A stretch of DNA of 64,000 nt from Chitinophaga fulva (GTDB lineage: Bacteria; Bacteroidota; Bacteroidia; Chitinophagales; Chitinophagaceae), in NCBI RefSeq assembly GCF_012927205.1, contig NZ_JABBGC010000002.1:1488001-1552000 (forward strand). The letters are read 5' to 3'. Shown piece after piece: positions 34,501 through 42,850 of this stretch. The notes below the pieces were generated by a model that ran no database searches, was not told where the DNA came from, and saw only the letters and a list, made by a program, of their open reading frames with translations. The first letter of the stretch is position 1. The number at the start of each line of letters is the position of its first letter. A program made the translations under genes and the position numbers.

Positions 34501-34958
34501 GTCTGCACACCGCCGACGCCACCTTTTACCAGCACATTAGCGCCTGGCAGGGGTTCTCCTTCTTCAGTGCTGACGGTACCACTTACCTGCGCCGTCACCG
34601 CCGGCAGCCCTTCCTTTGCGCGGACGATGAGTATGCTTTTGTTTCTTTGGACAAAAGTGGCGCCGGTGCCTTTTAACAGCTTGTCCAGCACCTGCCCTGC
34701 CGGTTCACGGGATACGGTGATGCTCACCCTTCTTTCCGGGTCCAGTACATCATGCCTGAATTCAATGGTCAGTCCGGTTTGCTGTTCAATTTCCCTGAAC
34801 ACTTCTTTTAAAGGCCTGTTATTGTCCTTTAATGTAACCCGGGCTGTTTGTACATCCTGGGCGAATGCCTGCCGTATATTTAACAGGCAGCATAACCCTG
34901 CCAGTAAAAAAACGAAGCATTTTGCACGCAATACATTGTTACATGTACCTGATTTCAT
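31557..34958 (-). CDS. SusC/RagA-type TonB-dependent transporter with STN signalling domain
   Basis: A 1133-residue outer-membrane transporter. I start it at MKSGTCNNVL because the preceding 21 codons lack signal-peptide character. After the signal (cleavage near QAFAQ) comes an STN domain (RPLKEVFREIEQQTGLTIEF), a carboxypeptidase-like beta domain (VSGTVSTEEGEPLPGANVLV), the plug with the SusC hallmark (SLTGNTQPLWVIDGIPI) and a long beta-barrel ending in NYGVTLKLVL. The STN domain is the part that touches the FecR anti-sigma protein, and FecR and the ECF sigma factor are encoded immediately upstream. Import of a ligand should therefore induce the operon. It is powered through TonB. Confidence 0.96.
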   Translation of the reverse strand: MKSGTCNNVLRAKCFVFLLAGLCCLLNIRQAFAQDVQTARVTLKDNNRPLKEVFREIEQQTGLTIEFRHDVLDPERRVSITVSREPAGQVLDKLLKGTGATFVQRNKSILIVRAKEGLPAVTAQVSGTVSTEEGEPLPGANVLVKGGVGGVQTDGKGHYKLEVAPEAVLLVSHTGFETRQIPVNNKQVVDIRMNASNSSLNEVVVTALNMKRNAKSLGYSVATLDGSKVNTVQTPNLISALSGKVAGVDVGNIANGVAGTKRVIIRGASSLTGNTQPLWVIDGIPINSATLGGPDAYGGVDYGDGLTGINPDDIESISILKGNAAAALYGSLASNGVILVTTKTGKSAKGKMNVEVSSSLLMDKLVNTTDFQYVYGQSGTGDMPPATPAEAFSSSSWGAKFDGSPSMQFDGQVRPFSPVKDNYERFFNTGSTITNTVALTGNTSQHNYRISLSDLRNKDIVPNAKFRRTSINTKLSSTFGKLNADVVLNYTQEKANNRPFIGGNNSNLFYSLAYMPGSIDIETLKPGYNPDGSEFSYANGISNPFYVVNKTKEVDTKNRLTGAVNLKYAFTDWLYARGRITRDYYSSARNRYIPEGNMYTSFPLGQLEERAIESAVNNYELIMGVEPLNAGKFSVNGFVGANTLERLRNDVNTSGNSFVVPGVYTFNNLATKQPSTSKTSQKTNSLFGSVELSYNKYLYLTLTGRNDWFSTLPLQNNNLFYPSASLSFVFSDAFRLPSLITFGKFRASTAQVSGDTGPGQLDLSYSLTQSAYGSSNLQYIGTTNVPNKNLKPLLSSDYELGLEMDFLQGRIGFDVAYYNRNTRDDIVKTAVSRSTGYRTALLNVGRLQNNGVELLVKATPVKGKEFSWNMTATFSQNNSKVVALGDGVEGAPVLLASAKSGEVIIQLEEGERYGGIYGYKYLRNDKGEKVYDDKGYPLYTSKNDFLANGVYDQLYGLGNTFSYRNFSLYCLLDAKFGASIYSETNAISVGNGRHKMTLVGREDGIVGEGVNQKGEVNKVLVPGNKTANPPTGSGNVSGYYQQLSHIAEEFIYDASFVKLREVSLAYRFAPSLLSRVGINSATFSLVARNLFTLYKRTENVDPESSVASGNAQGIERLVYPVTRNYGVTLKLVL

Positions 34959-35006
34959 AGATTTGTGTTGCTTTTTAAAGTCATTAATGAATATTGATGG
35001 CATAGA

Positions 35007-35037
35007 CCATCCCGCTCGCAACGGGATGGTTTTTTTT
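35007..35037 (-). promoter_or_regulatory. hairpin in the FecR-SusC spacer
   Basis: CCATCCCG and CGGGATGG form an 8-bp GC-rich stem with a 7-nt loop, 1 nt after the FecR stop. The eight-T run is on the plus-strand 3' side, so it terminates rightward (antisense) reading. In the minus-strand operon mRNA it is a hairpin preceded by A8 with no U-tract, in the SusC leader. It could block antisense transcription or act as an mRNA processing or stability element. Confidence 0.6.
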
Positions 35038-35038
35038 A

Positions 35039-36040
35039 TCAGGGATTACATGGTTCTCCATGGATGGTTATCAAAGCCTGTTGCTGCTGAAAATGCAAAT
35101 CTCCCAGCAGGGTCAGTTTCTCCAGCGTCTCCGGTAAAGTCAACTGGTTAAAAGTGACAGAATAAATACAATTGAACAAAGCCGGGTCCTTCGGCTGAAA
35201 TACTACACCATACTGACGGCCCAGTATTTTACAGATATCACCCAGGCTGGCATTTTCAAAAACAAGGCGGTCTTCCCTCCATCCGCAAATAGCAACGGTA
35301 TCTATTACAGACTGTGCAAACCGGTGGTCCTGCAGGCCATATACCGCCCGTTGACCGGCAGTAAGGAAAATCACACCGTTTTTTCCCGATACCGGATGCT
35401 CCGCTGTTACACTTACCTTGCCTGTTTTAACGGCAACGGACACACTATTTTCACCAGGATAGGCCTTAATATTAAAGGTGGTCCCCAGTACAGTGGTACG
35501 CACATCACCGGACTTTATCACAAAAGGTCTCCCTGCCTCCTGTTTTGTTTCAAAGAAAGCTTCGCCGTACAATACCACACAACGCTCCCGGGAATTTTCG
35601 AAAAACTCCATTCTGCTGTCAGCATTCAGGAATACAACAGAGCCATCTGGCAATGACACTGTCTTTTTACTACCGGCCGCGGCGGCATACATCATGCTGC
35701 CGGTAGTCTTTTTTTCCAACTTATGTATGCGGAACATCAACAGGCCTGTTACCAGCAAAACCACTGCTGCAGCAGCATACCAGATACTTCCTCTCCATAT
35801 CCGTTTCTTTATTTGTACGACCGGTGCCTCATTCTCTATTATATGTGTATACATTCGCCGGAGCATGTCATCAGGCAACAATCCTCCTTCCGTCACTTCC
35901 CATTCACGGAAAGGCAATAATTCTTCTCCAGCAACGTCTTGCTGTTTCAGGTAAAGTGCCACGATTCTTTTTTCCTCTTCTGTGGCCGTCTGCTGTAATA
36001 CTTTATTAAAAAGGATTTTTATTGCTGATTGCTCATCCAT
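35039..36040 (-). CDS. FecR-family anti-sigma factor
   Basis: A 333-residue inner-membrane regulator, started at MDEQSAIKILFNKV; the longer frame adds 15 residues without support. The cytoplasmic N-terminus, about residues 1-85, binds the sigma factor. One transmembrane helix follows (IWYAAAAVVLLVTGLLMFRI). The periplasmic FecR domain shows GSKKTVSLPDGSVVFLNADS, FETKQEAGRPFVIKSGDVRT, LGTTFNIKAYPGE and VKTGKVSVTAE, and the C-terminal DUF4974-like part (LVFENASLGDICKILGRQYG) mimics the STN fold. It relays the ligand-loaded state of the adjacent SusC to the ECF sigma factor encoded just upstream. Confidence 0.95.
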   Translation of the reverse strand: MDEQSAIKILFNKVLQQTATEEEKRIVALYLKQQDVAGEELLPFREWEVTEGGLLPDDMLRRMYTHIIENEAPVVQIKKRIWRGSIWYAAAAVVLLVTGLLMFRIHKLEKKTTGSMMYAAAAGSKKTVSLPDGSVVFLNADSRMEFFENSRERCVVLYGEAFFETKQEAGRPFVIKSGDVRTTVLGTTFNIKAYPGENSVSVAVKTGKVSVTAEHPVSGKNGVIFLTAGQRAVYGLQDHRFAQSVIDTVAICGWREDRLVFENASLGDICKILGRQYGVVFQPKDPALFNCIYSVTFNQLTLPETLEKLTLLGDLHFQQQQALITIHGEPCNP

Positions 36041-36149
36041 AGTTTCAGAAGACAAACTGAGATGCTGTCTTACTATTATATACACAGGGAATTAACGCCA
36101 CACGTAAGGTGTCTGTGTTAACTTAATATGAACAACCGGTAACGGGTAA

Positions 36150-36734
36150 TTAAGGAGCGAGCAATAGTATCAGTAGTATGTAGGTCGTGTCTTTGAATTC
36201 ACTGCGCATGATTGAAAGCACATGAGAAACGTGCGTTTCCACGGTACGGATAGAAATACCCAGTTTTTCCGCGATCTCCCTGTTGGAAAGGCCCTGTTCC
36301 CTGCTCAGGCGAAACACCTCTCTCCTTTTGGGCGCCAGGCTCTCCAATACCTGGCAGTATTGCCGGTACATTTCCCGGTAAGTTATTACCTGGTGGTCTT
36401 CTATCCCAGAACGATCATAGGGCTCCAGGTCCCCATCAGGCGACAGCGTGTACCCAACCTGTTTTCTGGCGAAATTGATGATATGGTTGCGGGCCACCGT
36501 AAACAGGAATACTTCGAAATTTAAGGAAGGGTCAATATTGGACCGGAATTGCCATATCTTAAAGAAGATATCCTGCAGCAGCTCCTCCGCATCTTCAGTC
36601 CTGGCTACCTGCTTTTTGCAATAGTTCAACACCCTGGCGCCTAACAACGAAAAAATTGTTTTAAACGCATCTTCGTCCCCGCCTTTCAGCCGGAGTACTA
36701 AAGCCTGTGTGATATTGGAATAGGTAGCGTGCAA
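36150..36734 (-). CDS. ECF RNA polymerase sigma factor (SusC/FecR-linked type)
   Basis: A 194-residue sigma-70-like factor. Region 2 spans about residues 20-90 (AFKTIFSLLGARVLNYCKKQ, EELLQDIFFKIWQFRSNID, LFTVARNHIINFARK) and region 4 about 125-180 (LAPKRREVFRLSREQGLSNR, EIAEKLGISIRTVETHVSHV). The C-terminus ends in a hydrophobic stretch (YILLILLLAP), typical for this Bacteroidota group. The frame has no ATG: the first codon that gives a full region 2 is TTG at 36734, with ATT just above it and then a stop. It should drive its own operon and the SusCD-phosphatase genes when FecR releases it. Non-ATG starts are uncommon in this phylum. Confidence 0.93.
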   Translation of the reverse strand: MHATYSNITQALVLRLKGGDEDAFKTIFSLLGARVLNYCKKQVARTEDAEELLQDIFFKIWQFRSNIDPSLNFEVFLFTVARNHIINFARKQVGYTLSPDGDLEPYDRSGIEDHQVITYREMYRQYCQVLESLAPKRREVFRLSREQGLSNREIAEKLGISIRTVETHVSHVLSIMRSEFKDTTYILLILLLAP

Positions 36735-36747
36735 AATTTACTTTCCA

Positions 36748-36755
36748 CAAAAGTA
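36748..36755 (-). promoter_or_regulatory. -7 element directly upstream of the sigma factor gene
   Basis: The minus strand reads TACTTTTG, a full match to TAnnTTTG. The last base is only 13 bp from the TTG start, so the transcript would have a leader of roughly 5-10 nt. A clear -33 element at the usual distance is not seen (TTTA at 23 bp). Confidence 0.45.
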
Positions 36756-36881
36756 TACAAGCAGTGTTAAGCGAATATTAAACCTTGGCTTTATCGTTGA
36801 AGCACGCCGAATCCCGATTATTAAAATATTCCTGTAAAACGCGTACCTTACCGCGCATCCAAATAAAAAAGAAGACTAACA

Positions 36882-39866
36882 GTGAACATGTATTATTCTC
36901 CACCACTACAAAAGGGAGGCTACCGTCTATTATGGCCATGCGCCGCCTGGTGCCTTTTACTGCTGGCATTGACAACGACCGCGAATGCGCAATCCCGCAT
37001 ATCGCCCAGACAGGAACTGGACTTCAATACGAACTGGGCATTCTGCCAGCAAGACATCAGCAACGCGGCAGCCGCAGATTTTAACGACGCATCCTGGGAA
37101 GCCGTTACTATTCCCCATGTAATGGGCATCACCCCTAAACATAACGGAGGCGGCAAGGTTTTTCAGGGCATCGGCTGGTATCGCCGCTATTTCACGGTGC
37201 CGGCTGACCTGGCTGACCGCCGGCTTTACATTTCATTTGAAGGGGTACAAACAGACTGCGACATCTACCTGAACGGCGAGAAACTGGGTGAACATCACGG
37301 AGGATATATGCGTTTTGGTGTAGATATTTCCGGCAAGGTCCGTCCCGGCAAGCCAAACGTACTGGCGGTAAGGGTTTCCAATGCCGATAACCCGCAAACA
37401 CCTCCCGGCAAAAAAATGTCTACGCTGGATTTCAATTATTACGGCGGTATTTACAGGAATGTGTCACTGGTTATCACCCATCAGCTTTATATTCCTGATG
37501 AAGTGGAAGCCAATAAAATAGCCGGAGGCGGCATATTTACCATGAGCAGGAATGTGTCGGCCCATGCGGCAGACATATTGGTCAACACCCAGGTCATGAA
37601 CAGCGGCCGACAAGCGGCCGCCACCACCCTGCTGACCAAACTGACAGACAAAAGCGGAAAGGTAGTAGCATCCACCCGACAAACGATCTCCATCAACGGC
37701 AGGATGGACACCACTTTCCGGCAGCAGCTCCATATCACTGCGCCACAGCTATGGCACCCTGACCATCCCTATCTGTACCAGCTGGAATCAGAAGTCTATA
37801 ACGGTAAACAGCTTGTCGACAAACGGGTAACGCCGACCGGCATTCGTACGATCTCGTTTACTTCATCTGACGGGAAAGCGGACGGCTTCTACATCAACGG
37901 AGAAAAACTATACCTGAGAGGTGCTAACCGGCACCAGGTTTATCCTTATATAGGCGACGCTGCGCCAGCCTCCCTGCAATACCGGGATGCATGGCAGCTC
38001 AAAAAAGGCGGATTCAATGCCGTACGGGCGGCACATTACCCGGCATCACCGGACTTCCTTCGCGCATGCGATGAACTGGGCCTGCTGGTCATCGAATGCC
38101 AACCCGGATGGCAACACTATAGCGAAGACAGTACGTTCAAAGCACGCACCTTCCGCGATATCAGGGAGATGGTGCGCCGCGACAGGAACCATCCTTCAGT
38201 ATTCCTCTGGGAAACTTCCCTCAACGAATCTCCCACGCCTTCCAGCTGGATGCAGGAAGCCGTACGGATAGCACATGAAGAAATGCCGGGTGACCAGATG
38301 TTTACAGCAGATGATTACAATAAACGAAGCCGTGATCACTACGATGTTTTTTATAAAGTGGTGAATCCGGACATGACAGACCCCGCCCCCGGCAAACCCT
38401 CCCTCACCCGCGAATGGGGCGATACCTGGGTGGCTGACGCAGCGCAGGAAAACGGGCTGCGTGCTTCCCGGCAGTATACCACCCGGGGACTGATCAACCA
38501 ATGCATTCTCCGTCAGCAGGCCCTTAACGGGGAAACCAGCGAAGAACGCGGCGGATACTGGGACCATGCCCGACTGGACGCCAATCCACGCATTGGCGGG
38601 TATTTCGTGTGGAGCTACAATGACTACACCCGCGGAAGCGATCCGGTAACGGCATTCAGCGGCGTGACAGATATGGACCGCTATGAAAAATTCAGCTACT
38701 ACCAGCTGCAGGCCATGCAACCAGCGCGGAATAAAGCATACGGCCCCATGGTGTTCATCGCCAGCTACAACAACCTGCAGGACGCTGATTCCACCATCAT
38801 CGTATTTTCGAATTGCGATACTGTCATGCTGTACCGGCACAACGAGTTCGTGGGCCTTAAAACCCGCTCCGCCAATGCCGCTACAGCACCATTCATCGCT
38901 GCCAAAAACGGCAGCCCCCTCTATGCTTTCCCGTTAGGCCACTACGAACCAGGCACCTATCGTGCTGAAGGCTGGCTTGACGGCAAACTGGTATGCAGCC
39001 ATACTATCAGCACGCCCAAACCCGCAAAACGGCTGGAAATCACCCTACCGGAACCATCTTTGCCCCCGGTAGCCAATGGCACGGATATGATTCCGGTGTA
39101 TATTAAAGTATGTGATAAAGACGGTGTGGTAGTCGCTAACACAAAAGCCGGACAGTCCTACAACATCCAACTCCATGTTACCGGCGCGGGCCATCTCGTT
39201 GGTGGCAATATTCCTGCTGCCGGCATTGCCGTACAAGCTACGGAAGGCGGCATTGGCTACGCGCTCATCAGAACCAGCGATAGCGCTGGCGAAATCAGGA
39301 TCACAGCAGAAAGTAAAGGACTGGTAAGCGCCGTCAAAACCATCAAAACCCAAAGCCGTACCACGAAAATAGTCCCGGATGCACCGCACGCCAAATGGGT
39401 GAATGACTTTGAACGGATATATACAGACGTAGCCGCGAAAACCGGACAGGAGAATTCGCTCCGGGAAATCTCCCTGAAAGATGCACAGATCACCATCAAC
39501 GACCAGGTGAATCCACCGGGTTCCGGTATGTTAACAGACAAGAACAACCTTACCGGCTGGACGGCCACCAGCAGCACCTTCCCATTAACCATCACGCTTC
39601 ATCTTGGAAAATCCCGTTCACTAACCGGAAGCCAGGTCTTCTGGGGGAAAGACAGCGATTGGTACAACTACAGGGTGGAGACTTCGCCCGATGGAAATAC
39701 ATGGACCGTTGCCAGTCCGGATAAATTATCCAGCGGACAGGATTACAAACCGGTGCTGTTTAATAGCCGCGGCGTACAATATGTACGGTACGTGATTACC
39801 GGTATCAAGCCGGAAAGCAGCCATGTAGCGGTGAAAGAAATTTTGTTGTTTGGGGCGGAGGAGTGA
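36882..39866 (+). CDS. secreted glycoside hydrolase family 2 enzyme with C-terminal discoidin-like domain
   Basis: A 994-residue exported glycosidase (signal ending TTTANAQ, about residue 36). GH2 layout: a sugar-binding domain (WEAVTIPHVMGITPKHNGGG, QGIGWYRRYFTVPADLADRR, SFEGVQTDCDIYLNGEKLGE), an immunoglobulin-like domain (QLWHPDHPYLYQLES), then the TIM barrel with RGANRHQVYPYIGD and FNAVRAAHYPAS. The acid/base Glu should lie in LWETSLNES and the nucleophile in the TREWGDTW stretch; both are close to but not identical with textbook GH2 motifs. A C-terminal module (LTGSQVFWGKDSDWYNYRVE, VRYVITGIKPESSHVAVKEI) is discoidin-like. Beta-galactosidase-like activity is the default guess. It is encoded alone, divergent from the sigma factor gene. 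Confidence 0.9.
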   Translation: MNMYYSPPLQKGGYRLLWPCAAWCLLLLALTTTANAQSRISPRQELDFNTNWAFCQQDISNAAAADFNDASWEAVTIPHVMGITPKHNGGGKVFQGIGWYRRYFTVPADLADRRLYISFEGVQTDCDIYLNGEKLGEHHGGYMRFGVDISGKVRPGKPNVLAVRVSNADNPQTPPGKKMSTLDFNYYGGIYRNVSLVITHQLYIPDEVEANKIAGGGIFTMSRNVSAHAADILVNTQVMNSGRQAAATTLLTKLTDKSGKVVASTRQTISINGRMDTTFRQQLHITAPQLWHPDHPYLYQLESEVYNGKQLVDKRVTPTGIRTISFTSSDGKADGFYINGEKLYLRGANRHQVYPYIGDAAPASLQYRDAWQLKKGGFNAVRAAHYPASPDFLRACDELGLLVIECQPGWQHYSEDSTFKARTFRDIREMVRRDRNHPSVFLWETSLNESPTPSSWMQEAVRIAHEEMPGDQMFTADDYNKRSRDHYDVFYKVVNPDMTDPAPGKPSLTREWGDTWVADAAQENGLRASRQYTTRGLINQCILRQQALNGETSEERGGYWDHARLDANPRIGGYFVWSYNDYTRGSDPVTAFSGVTDMDRYEKFSYYQLQAMQPARNKAYGPMVFIASYNNLQDADSTIIVFSNCDTVMLYRHNEFVGLKTRSANAATAPFIAAKNGSPLYAFPLGHYEPGTYRAEGWLDGKLVCSHTISTPKPAKRLEITLPEPSLPPVANGTDMIPVYIKVCDKDGVVVANTKAGQSYNIQLHVTGAGHLVGGNIPAAGIAVQATEGGIGYALIRTSDSAGEIRITAESKGLVSAVKTIKTQSRTTKIVPDAPHAKWVNDFERIYTDVAAKTGQENSLREISLKDAQITINDQVNPPGSGMLTDKNNLTGWTATSSTFPLTITLHLGKSRSLTGSQVFWGKDSDWYNYRVETSPDGNTWTVASPDKLSSGQDYKPVLFNSRGVQYVRYVITGIKPESSHVAVKEILLFGAEE

Positions 39867-39889
39867 TAACAACCGTGCAATATTATCAT

Positions 39890-39922
39890 AAAAAATGCCG
39901 TCTCTGAGAGACGGCATTTTTT
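39890..39922. terminator. bidirectional terminator between convergent genes
   Basis: A 15-bp perfect stem, AAAAAATGCCGTCTC paired with GAGACGGCATTTTTT, with a 3-nt loop. It gives a T-run on either strand and serves both the GH2 gene and the OmpA/PD40 gene, which end 24 bp and 5 bp away. Confidence 0.93.
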
Positions 39923-39926
39923 ATCA

Positions 39927-41792
39927 TTACCATTTTATCCGCAGCTCAGAACGCCTGTTCTGCTTATAATCTTCTTCTTTACAAGGTACGCCGTCCTTAC
40001 AGCCATTCACCGGATCTTTCTCTCCTTTGTTGCTGTAGTAAAGCCGTTTCGGGTCGACGCCTTTGTTAGCGAGATAGTCTATGACCGCGTAACAACGTAA
40101 CGCAGACAGATCTACGTTGTACTGATCACTGCCCCGGTTATCTGCAAAGGAGGTGATGACTACTCTCCAATCAGGATAACGTTTCAGTACTGCTGCCACC
40201 TGGTCCAGTATCCTCCGGGATTCTGTCAGCAAAGCGGTACTGTTATAATCATACAGGAACTTCAGTTCTTCCAGTTTCTTTTTGTCTGCTTCTTCTTCAG
40301 GTGTATGTTTTTTCACCACAGGAACAGGGTGTCCACCTGTGGAACCTGATGGCTGTCCATTACCCGAAGTTGACGGCTGGTTTGGATGCTGGGGTTGATT
40401 GGAGTTTGGATTTGGGTTTGGGTTTGAACTTTCGTTCTGCCCCGGGTCAACCCTGCTGAAGTAATGAGCATCCGAGAAGTAATAAATATCATCTTTGCCC
40501 AGGCCTCCTGTTCTGCTGGAAGCCATGTAGCCTTCATAGCCATTACGTTTTAGTATCAGCCCGATGTCATCTCCCCCGGAATTGAACGGCAGCTTCATAT
40601 TCTGCGGTGTTTCCCAGGCAGCCTTTGCTCCTTTTACCCGGTAGATATCATAACCACCCATTCCGGCATGTCCCCTGCTGGAGAAGTAAAGAATACCATC
40701 TTCGTTCACAGTAGGGAAAGTCTCCGACGCCACGGTGTTGATCTGGCTGCCACAGTTGATAGGTGCGCCCCAGGAGCCGTCGGCCTGTTTCTCTGCGTAC
40801 CAGATATCAGTCTGGCCTTGTCCACCCGGACGGTCAGATACAAAGTACAAGATATCCCCGGTGGAGTTGAGCACAGCATGACTGGAAGAATATCCTTCGA
40901 GGTTGATACCGGGTACCAGCACGAGCGGCTCCCATTTACCATTCTTTTTTACAGACTGATATAACTGTAGATGACGTACGCCATTCACAGCGCCTTTGCC
41001 GGTATACGGCACATCTTTGCCCTGTATGTTGATGGTAGCGTAAAGCGTATCTTCTGTGTTATTCAGGCATACTGGTCCGATGTTATAATCAAATTTACCC
41101 AACAGTCCGGGTACCAACTCTTCCAAATAGGCGTTGGAGTTATCACCGGCATATTGCTGATACACATAAGCCTTGTAATAAGGTTGCTCCGTCCGTTTGT
41201 CCTTGGGAGGCTTGGCTTGCGCACCACTGCTCAGCGCCATGGTACGGTACCCGTTTGACATCAACAACAGCCCTTTCTGCATCACACCGCTTACCACATC
41301 AGAGCCGGGGGTATTCAGTTCTTTCAGCGGCTTCAATTGCACAGGTGCACCCTTTGCGGTCCATACTACAGCGCTGTCGCAGCCTTTCAGCGCGATGGCT
41401 TTCAGTTGAAGACTGTCTGCATTGGCAGTGCTGAACAACGCATATTGCGCTTTGGCGGCGTCGTACTGCTCCAGCTGCCGCAGCGCTTCGCCGTAGGCAA
41501 AATAAGCAGCGGCCGGGTGGTCAGGGCGACTGGTAATCTCCTTGTATATATCTGTTGCTTCTTTATAGTAACCGATCTCCTGGAAGCTACGGGCCATTTT
41601 CATCAGCTGCTCTACCGGCATCCTGTCTCCTTTCTGGCGGGCAATCCTGTTATAGAGTGCGCCTGCCACTGCATATTCCTGTCTTGCATAAGCTGCTTCC
41701 GCCAGCTGCAACACGCTTTTCTGCTCCTGGCCATAGAGGTTGGCGGCAGACAACAACAGCAGTGGAATGATCATTCTGGTACAACGTATCAT
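39927..41792 (-). CDS. OmpA-family protein with TPR and PD40 propeller domains, T9SS-linked
   Basis: A 621-residue envelope protein with a Sec signal (ending LYGQ). N-terminal tetratricopeptide-like helices (LAEAAYARQEYAVAGALYNR) are followed by a beta-propeller of PD40/WD40-like repeats (GDILYFVSDRPGGQGQTDIW, DGILYFSSRGHAGMGGYDIY). A Pro/Asn/Gly-rich linker (about residues 453-495) leads to a C-terminal OmpA domain (VVITSFADNRGSDQYNVDLS, ending QNRRSELRIKW), which binds peptidoglycan. The architecture resembles PorE-type proteins of the type IX secretion system, which fix secreted partners to the cell wall. It is encoded 19 bp after the PorP/SprF gene, downstream of the giant adhesin, as a three-gene surface module. 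No lipobox is seen. Confidence 0.9.
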   Translation of the reverse strand: MIRCTRMIIPLLLLSAANLYGQEQKSVLQLAEAAYARQEYAVAGALYNRIARQKGDRMPVEQLMKMARSFQEIGYYKEATDIYKEITSRPDHPAAAYFAYGEALRQLEQYDAAKAQYALFSTANADSLQLKAIALKGCDSAVVWTAKGAPVQLKPLKELNTPGSDVVSGVMQKGLLLMSNGYRTMALSSGAQAKPPKDKRTEQPYYKAYVYQQYAGDNSNAYLEELVPGLLGKFDYNIGPVCLNNTEDTLYATINIQGKDVPYTGKGAVNGVRHLQLYQSVKKNGKWEPLVLVPGINLEGYSSSHAVLNSTGDILYFVSDRPGGQGQTDIWYAEKQADGSWGAPINCGSQINTVASETFPTVNEDGILYFSSRGHAGMGGYDIYRVKGAKAAWETPQNMKLPFNSGGDDIGLILKRNGYEGYMASSRTGGLGKDDIYYFSDAHYFSRVDPGQNESSNPNPNPNSNQPQHPNQPSTSGNGQPSGSTGGHPVPVVKKHTPEEEADKKKLEELKFLYDYNSTALLTESRRILDQVAAVLKRYPDWRVVITSFADNRGSDQYNVDLSALRCYAVIDYLANKGVDPKRLYYSNKGEKDPVNGCKDGVPCKEEDYKQNRRSELRIKW

Positions 41793-41811
41793 AGCGGGTA
41801 GTAACTAAAGT

Positions 41812-42813
41812 TTAAAAATACCGGGGGTTCTTAACTGTATAATTTTTTGAAGGGATCAAAAAGCCCAGTGATATCTCGTGGGAGCCTCCCTGGTAACCGG
41901 CCATTTTGTTGATGGTCAGGTCATAGGCATACCCGATACGCAGCTTCTCGGTGGCGTAAAATTCCACCATCACGCTGGCTGCGTCCAGTTCACTCAGGTC
42001 TTTCTGCAGGTTGGTTTTTCTCCATATACCTACGCCGGTACGGTAAGACGCACCTACCCACAACTTCTCACCTATCAACAGGAAGGCATTAATGTCCACA
42101 TTGGTAGGCCCTTTAAAATCTTCTTTGATCAGGATCGACGGTTTCAACTGCAGGTTCTCCCCCAGCGGAAACATAGCACCGGTGGTGATATACAGGTGCT
42201 GTGTTTTACGGATGGTGGAATAGTTGTTGCCTTTCCAGTTATAACGCGACGCATCGGTGTAGAGTGAAAACAGGTCCATCACAGACGCGCCGGCATAAAA
42301 GCGGGGTGTGTAATAGTAGATCCCAAAGCGGGCATCGGGCACCCATACACTCTTTTTACCCAGGGGTATGGCCGCATCTTCATTATCGATGTATTGCAGG
42401 GCCGTACCGTCGATAGAGTACTGGGTAACGCCGGCGCCTATACCGAGACAAAGCCGGCGGGTGTCTTCATCGTCCAGCGGGATGCGGTACGAGTAAGAAC
42501 CATAGAGCGACAAAGCATCCTGCGGCCCTGATTTATCAAATAACATCTGCATGCCCAGGCCCACTTTTTTGTCGCTGGCGGGCGTCACCCCGTCGAGCGA
42601 TACGCCGCCCGTACGGGGTGCTCCGGGGAATCCGGCCCACTGATGACGATAAATGGCATTCACATACAAGTCTTCTTTATAACCTGCATAGGCGGGGTTA
42701 ACACTTAACCCGTTGAAGATGTACTGGCTGAACTGTATGTTCTGTTGCGCCGTGCCCTTCATGCTTACTGCCAGCAGCAAGACCATTATTCCCGCTCTGA
42801 GTACTTTTTGCAT
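41812..42813 (-). CDS. PorP/SprF-family type IX secretion outer-membrane protein
   Basis: A 333-residue outer-membrane beta-barrel with a signal peptide (ending GTAQQ). Family signatures: QNIQFSQYIFNGLSVNPAYA at the start of the mature part, LYVNAIYRHQWAGFPGAPRT, and the C-terminal FYATEKLRIGYAYDLTINKM followed by GSHEISLGFLI. PorP/SprF proteins pair with type B T9SS substrates and help to display them on the surface. The gene sits 37 bp after the stop of the giant adhesin, which carries a type B sorting domain, and 19 bp before the OmpA/PD40 gene. The usual partner arrangement is thus complete. Function in display of this particular adhesin is inference from context. Confidence 0.95.
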   Translation of the reverse strand: MQKVLRAGIMVLLLAVSMKGTAQQNIQFSQYIFNGLSVNPAYAGYKEDLYVNAIYRHQWAGFPGAPRTGGVSLDGVTPASDKKVGLGMQMLFDKSGPQDALSLYGSYSYRIPLDDEDTRRLCLGIGAGVTQYSIDGTALQYIDNEDAAIPLGKKSVWVPDARFGIYYYTPRFYAGASVMDLFSLYTDASRYNWKGNNYSTIRKTQHLYITTGAMFPLGENLQLKPSILIKEDFKGPTNVDINAFLLIGEKLWVGASYRTGVGIWRKTNLQKDLSELDAASVMVEFYATEKLRIGYAYDLTINKMAGYQGGSHEISLGFLIPSKNYTVKNPRYF

Positions 42814-42850
42814 CTTTTACTTTTTTTGTAGCAGATATAATTGTTATCTC

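Noticed and set aside
34959..35021. 21-codon N-terminal extension of SusC
   Set aside because: It would bury the signal peptide behind non-signal residues and reach into the hairpin.
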